From JANQRV01 sp964533785 (GTDB lineage Bacteria > Bacteroidota > Bacteroidia > Chitinophagales > Saprospiraceae), in the NCBI GenBank assembly GCA_964533785.1, contig CAZHNG010000390.1, positions 1 to 6,022 of the forward strand: a stretch of DNA of 6,022 nt, read 5' to 3'. The notes below the pieces were generated by a model. The model was given only the letters and a program-made list of their open reading frames with translations. It did no database searches and had not been told where the DNA came from. Every line of letters begins with the position of its first letter. Position 1 is the stretch's first letter. Below, in pieces: positions 5,315 through 6,022 of this stretch. Made by a program: the position numbers and the translations under genes.

Positions 5315-6022
5315 CTATAAATTCTCCAAAATCTGCTTATCCGCCAACAAACGCTGCTTCAAATCCGCATAGGGAAGATCCTGGACGGCGATATCCTCAT
5401 CTATTGACATGGCTGCTGCCGTTGCTGCACTCTGCCCCAAAATCATAAATACCGGCTCCATGCGTATTGACCCGAAAGCAATGTGCGAGCTGGATACACA
5501 TACCGGCACCAGCAGGTTTTCACATTCGCCTTTTTTAGGCGTCAACGACCGGTAGTCGATCTGGTAAGGTTTGGGAACCTTCACGCCGATATCGCCTTCG
5601 TTTTGCACAAAACCATCGGGTTTGATATAGCGCTGCACATTGTGGGAATCCATGGTGTAAGAGCCCATTCCAACGGGTTGTGCTACGGGCCTTTTGCCGA
5701 GGGTTTCATGCTCGGTCATGACGAATTCACCGACCATGCGCCGCGCTTCACGAACGTAAATCTGATGCGGCCAGTTGCCGTTATCGGTAAATTCATCCTT
5801 GGCGAGGCCCCACTGCTGCATAGCTTCGCGGACGTCCTCCGGCACCTTGGGGTCGTTGGCGATGAAATACATCAATCCTTTTTGGTAATTTTCGTGTTCT
5901 TTAATGATTTCACGCCTTTTTTCGTAGGAACCTTCCGGATATTCGTAATTCATACCGATATTATCCGTACTGAAAGGGCCGTGGTTGTTGGTGTCGGTTT
6001 TGCGGTTGGGAATGGGATCGAA
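5315..6022 (-). CDS. FAD-dependent oxidoreductase (FAD_oxidored family), paralogue 3, 5' end outside window
   Basis: The frame is open from the right window edge to the TAG at 5315-5317, giving 235 visible residues, the C-terminal part of a protein that is probably about 540-560 residues long if it matches its paralogues. The first visible residues (FDPIPNRKTDTNN) align with paralogue 2's PNRKTDTNN region, so the Met at 5953 is internal and not the start. Following segments match the paralogues in order: STDNIG, YPEGSYEKR, YQKGLMYF, REARRMVGEFVMTE, GSYTMDSHNVQRY, NLLVPVCVSSSHIAFGS, RMEP and LGQSAATAA. The C-terminus (QILENL) ends the same way as the other two. The Rossmann domain and any signal peptide lie beyond the window; a lipoprotein signal is expected by analogy. 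It is closer to paralogue 2 than to paralogue 1 in the NN.GFSTD / YPE region. It lies 81 bp upstream of the sulfatase and is likely co-transcribed with it. Confidence 0.92.
   Translation of the reverse strand, partial: FDPIPNRKTDTNNHGPFSTDNIGMNYEYPEGSYEKRREIIKEHENYQKGLMYFIANDPKVPEDVREAMQQWGLAKDEFTDNGNWPHQIYVREARRMVGEFVMTEHETLGKRPVAQPVGMGSYTMDSHNVQRYIKPDGFVQNEGDIGVKVPKPYQIDYRSLTPKKGECENLLVPVCVSSSHIAFGSIRMEPVFMILGQSAATAAAMSIDEDIAVQDLPYADLKQRLLADKQILENL

Noticed and set aside
5315..5953. A complete 212-residue protein starting at 5953
   Set aside because: The frame stays open to the window edge and the upstream residues match paralogue 2, so the gene is a 5'-truncated fragment, not a short protein.

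Overview
The window looks like Bacteroidota DNA. The evidence is three lipoprotein-type signal peptides, start codons preceded by A-rich DNA rather than a purine Shine-Dalgarno, and an exported sulfatase next to SusD-era style polysaccharide-degradation accessory enzymes. A marine or sludge lineage of the Saprospiria/Cytophagia type is a guess from style only. All four confident genes lie on the minus strand, so the biological order runs from high to low coordinates.

Layout in transcription order: (1) 6022-5315, the C-terminal part of an FAD-dependent oxidoreductase, cut by the window edge. (2) An 81-bp gap. (3) 5233-3830, an exported sulfatase resembling heparan N-sulfatase (SGSH), with its Cys-type active site. 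(4) A 175-bp gap almost filled by 18 perfect-length copies of an 8-bp tandem repeat (3676-3819). (5) 3654-1969, a second FAD-dependent oxidoreductase lipoprotein. (6) A 261-bp gap holding a three-element inverted/direct repeat set and a 14-bp perfect palindrome. (7) 1707-97, a third FAD-dependent oxidoreductase lipoprotein. (8) Near the left edge, a short plus-strand open frame ending at 73 that could be the tail of a convergent gene.

The three oxidoreductases are clear paralogues: same Rossmann start, same FIDATYEGDL segment, same RMEP/LGQSAA C-terminus. With the sulfatase between them, they suggest a cell-envelope pathway acting on a sulfated or amino-sugar-containing glycan. The sulfatase would remove sulfate, and the flavoproteins would oxidise the sugar or a released product. 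The substrate is inferred only; no glycoside hydrolase, SusC/D pair or regulator is in view.

The most unusual element is the 8-bp array. Its first six bases are invariant in all 18 units, while bases 7 and 8 vary. It has no stop codon in any of the three minus-strand frames, so it creates a misleading 73-residue extension of the downstream gene.
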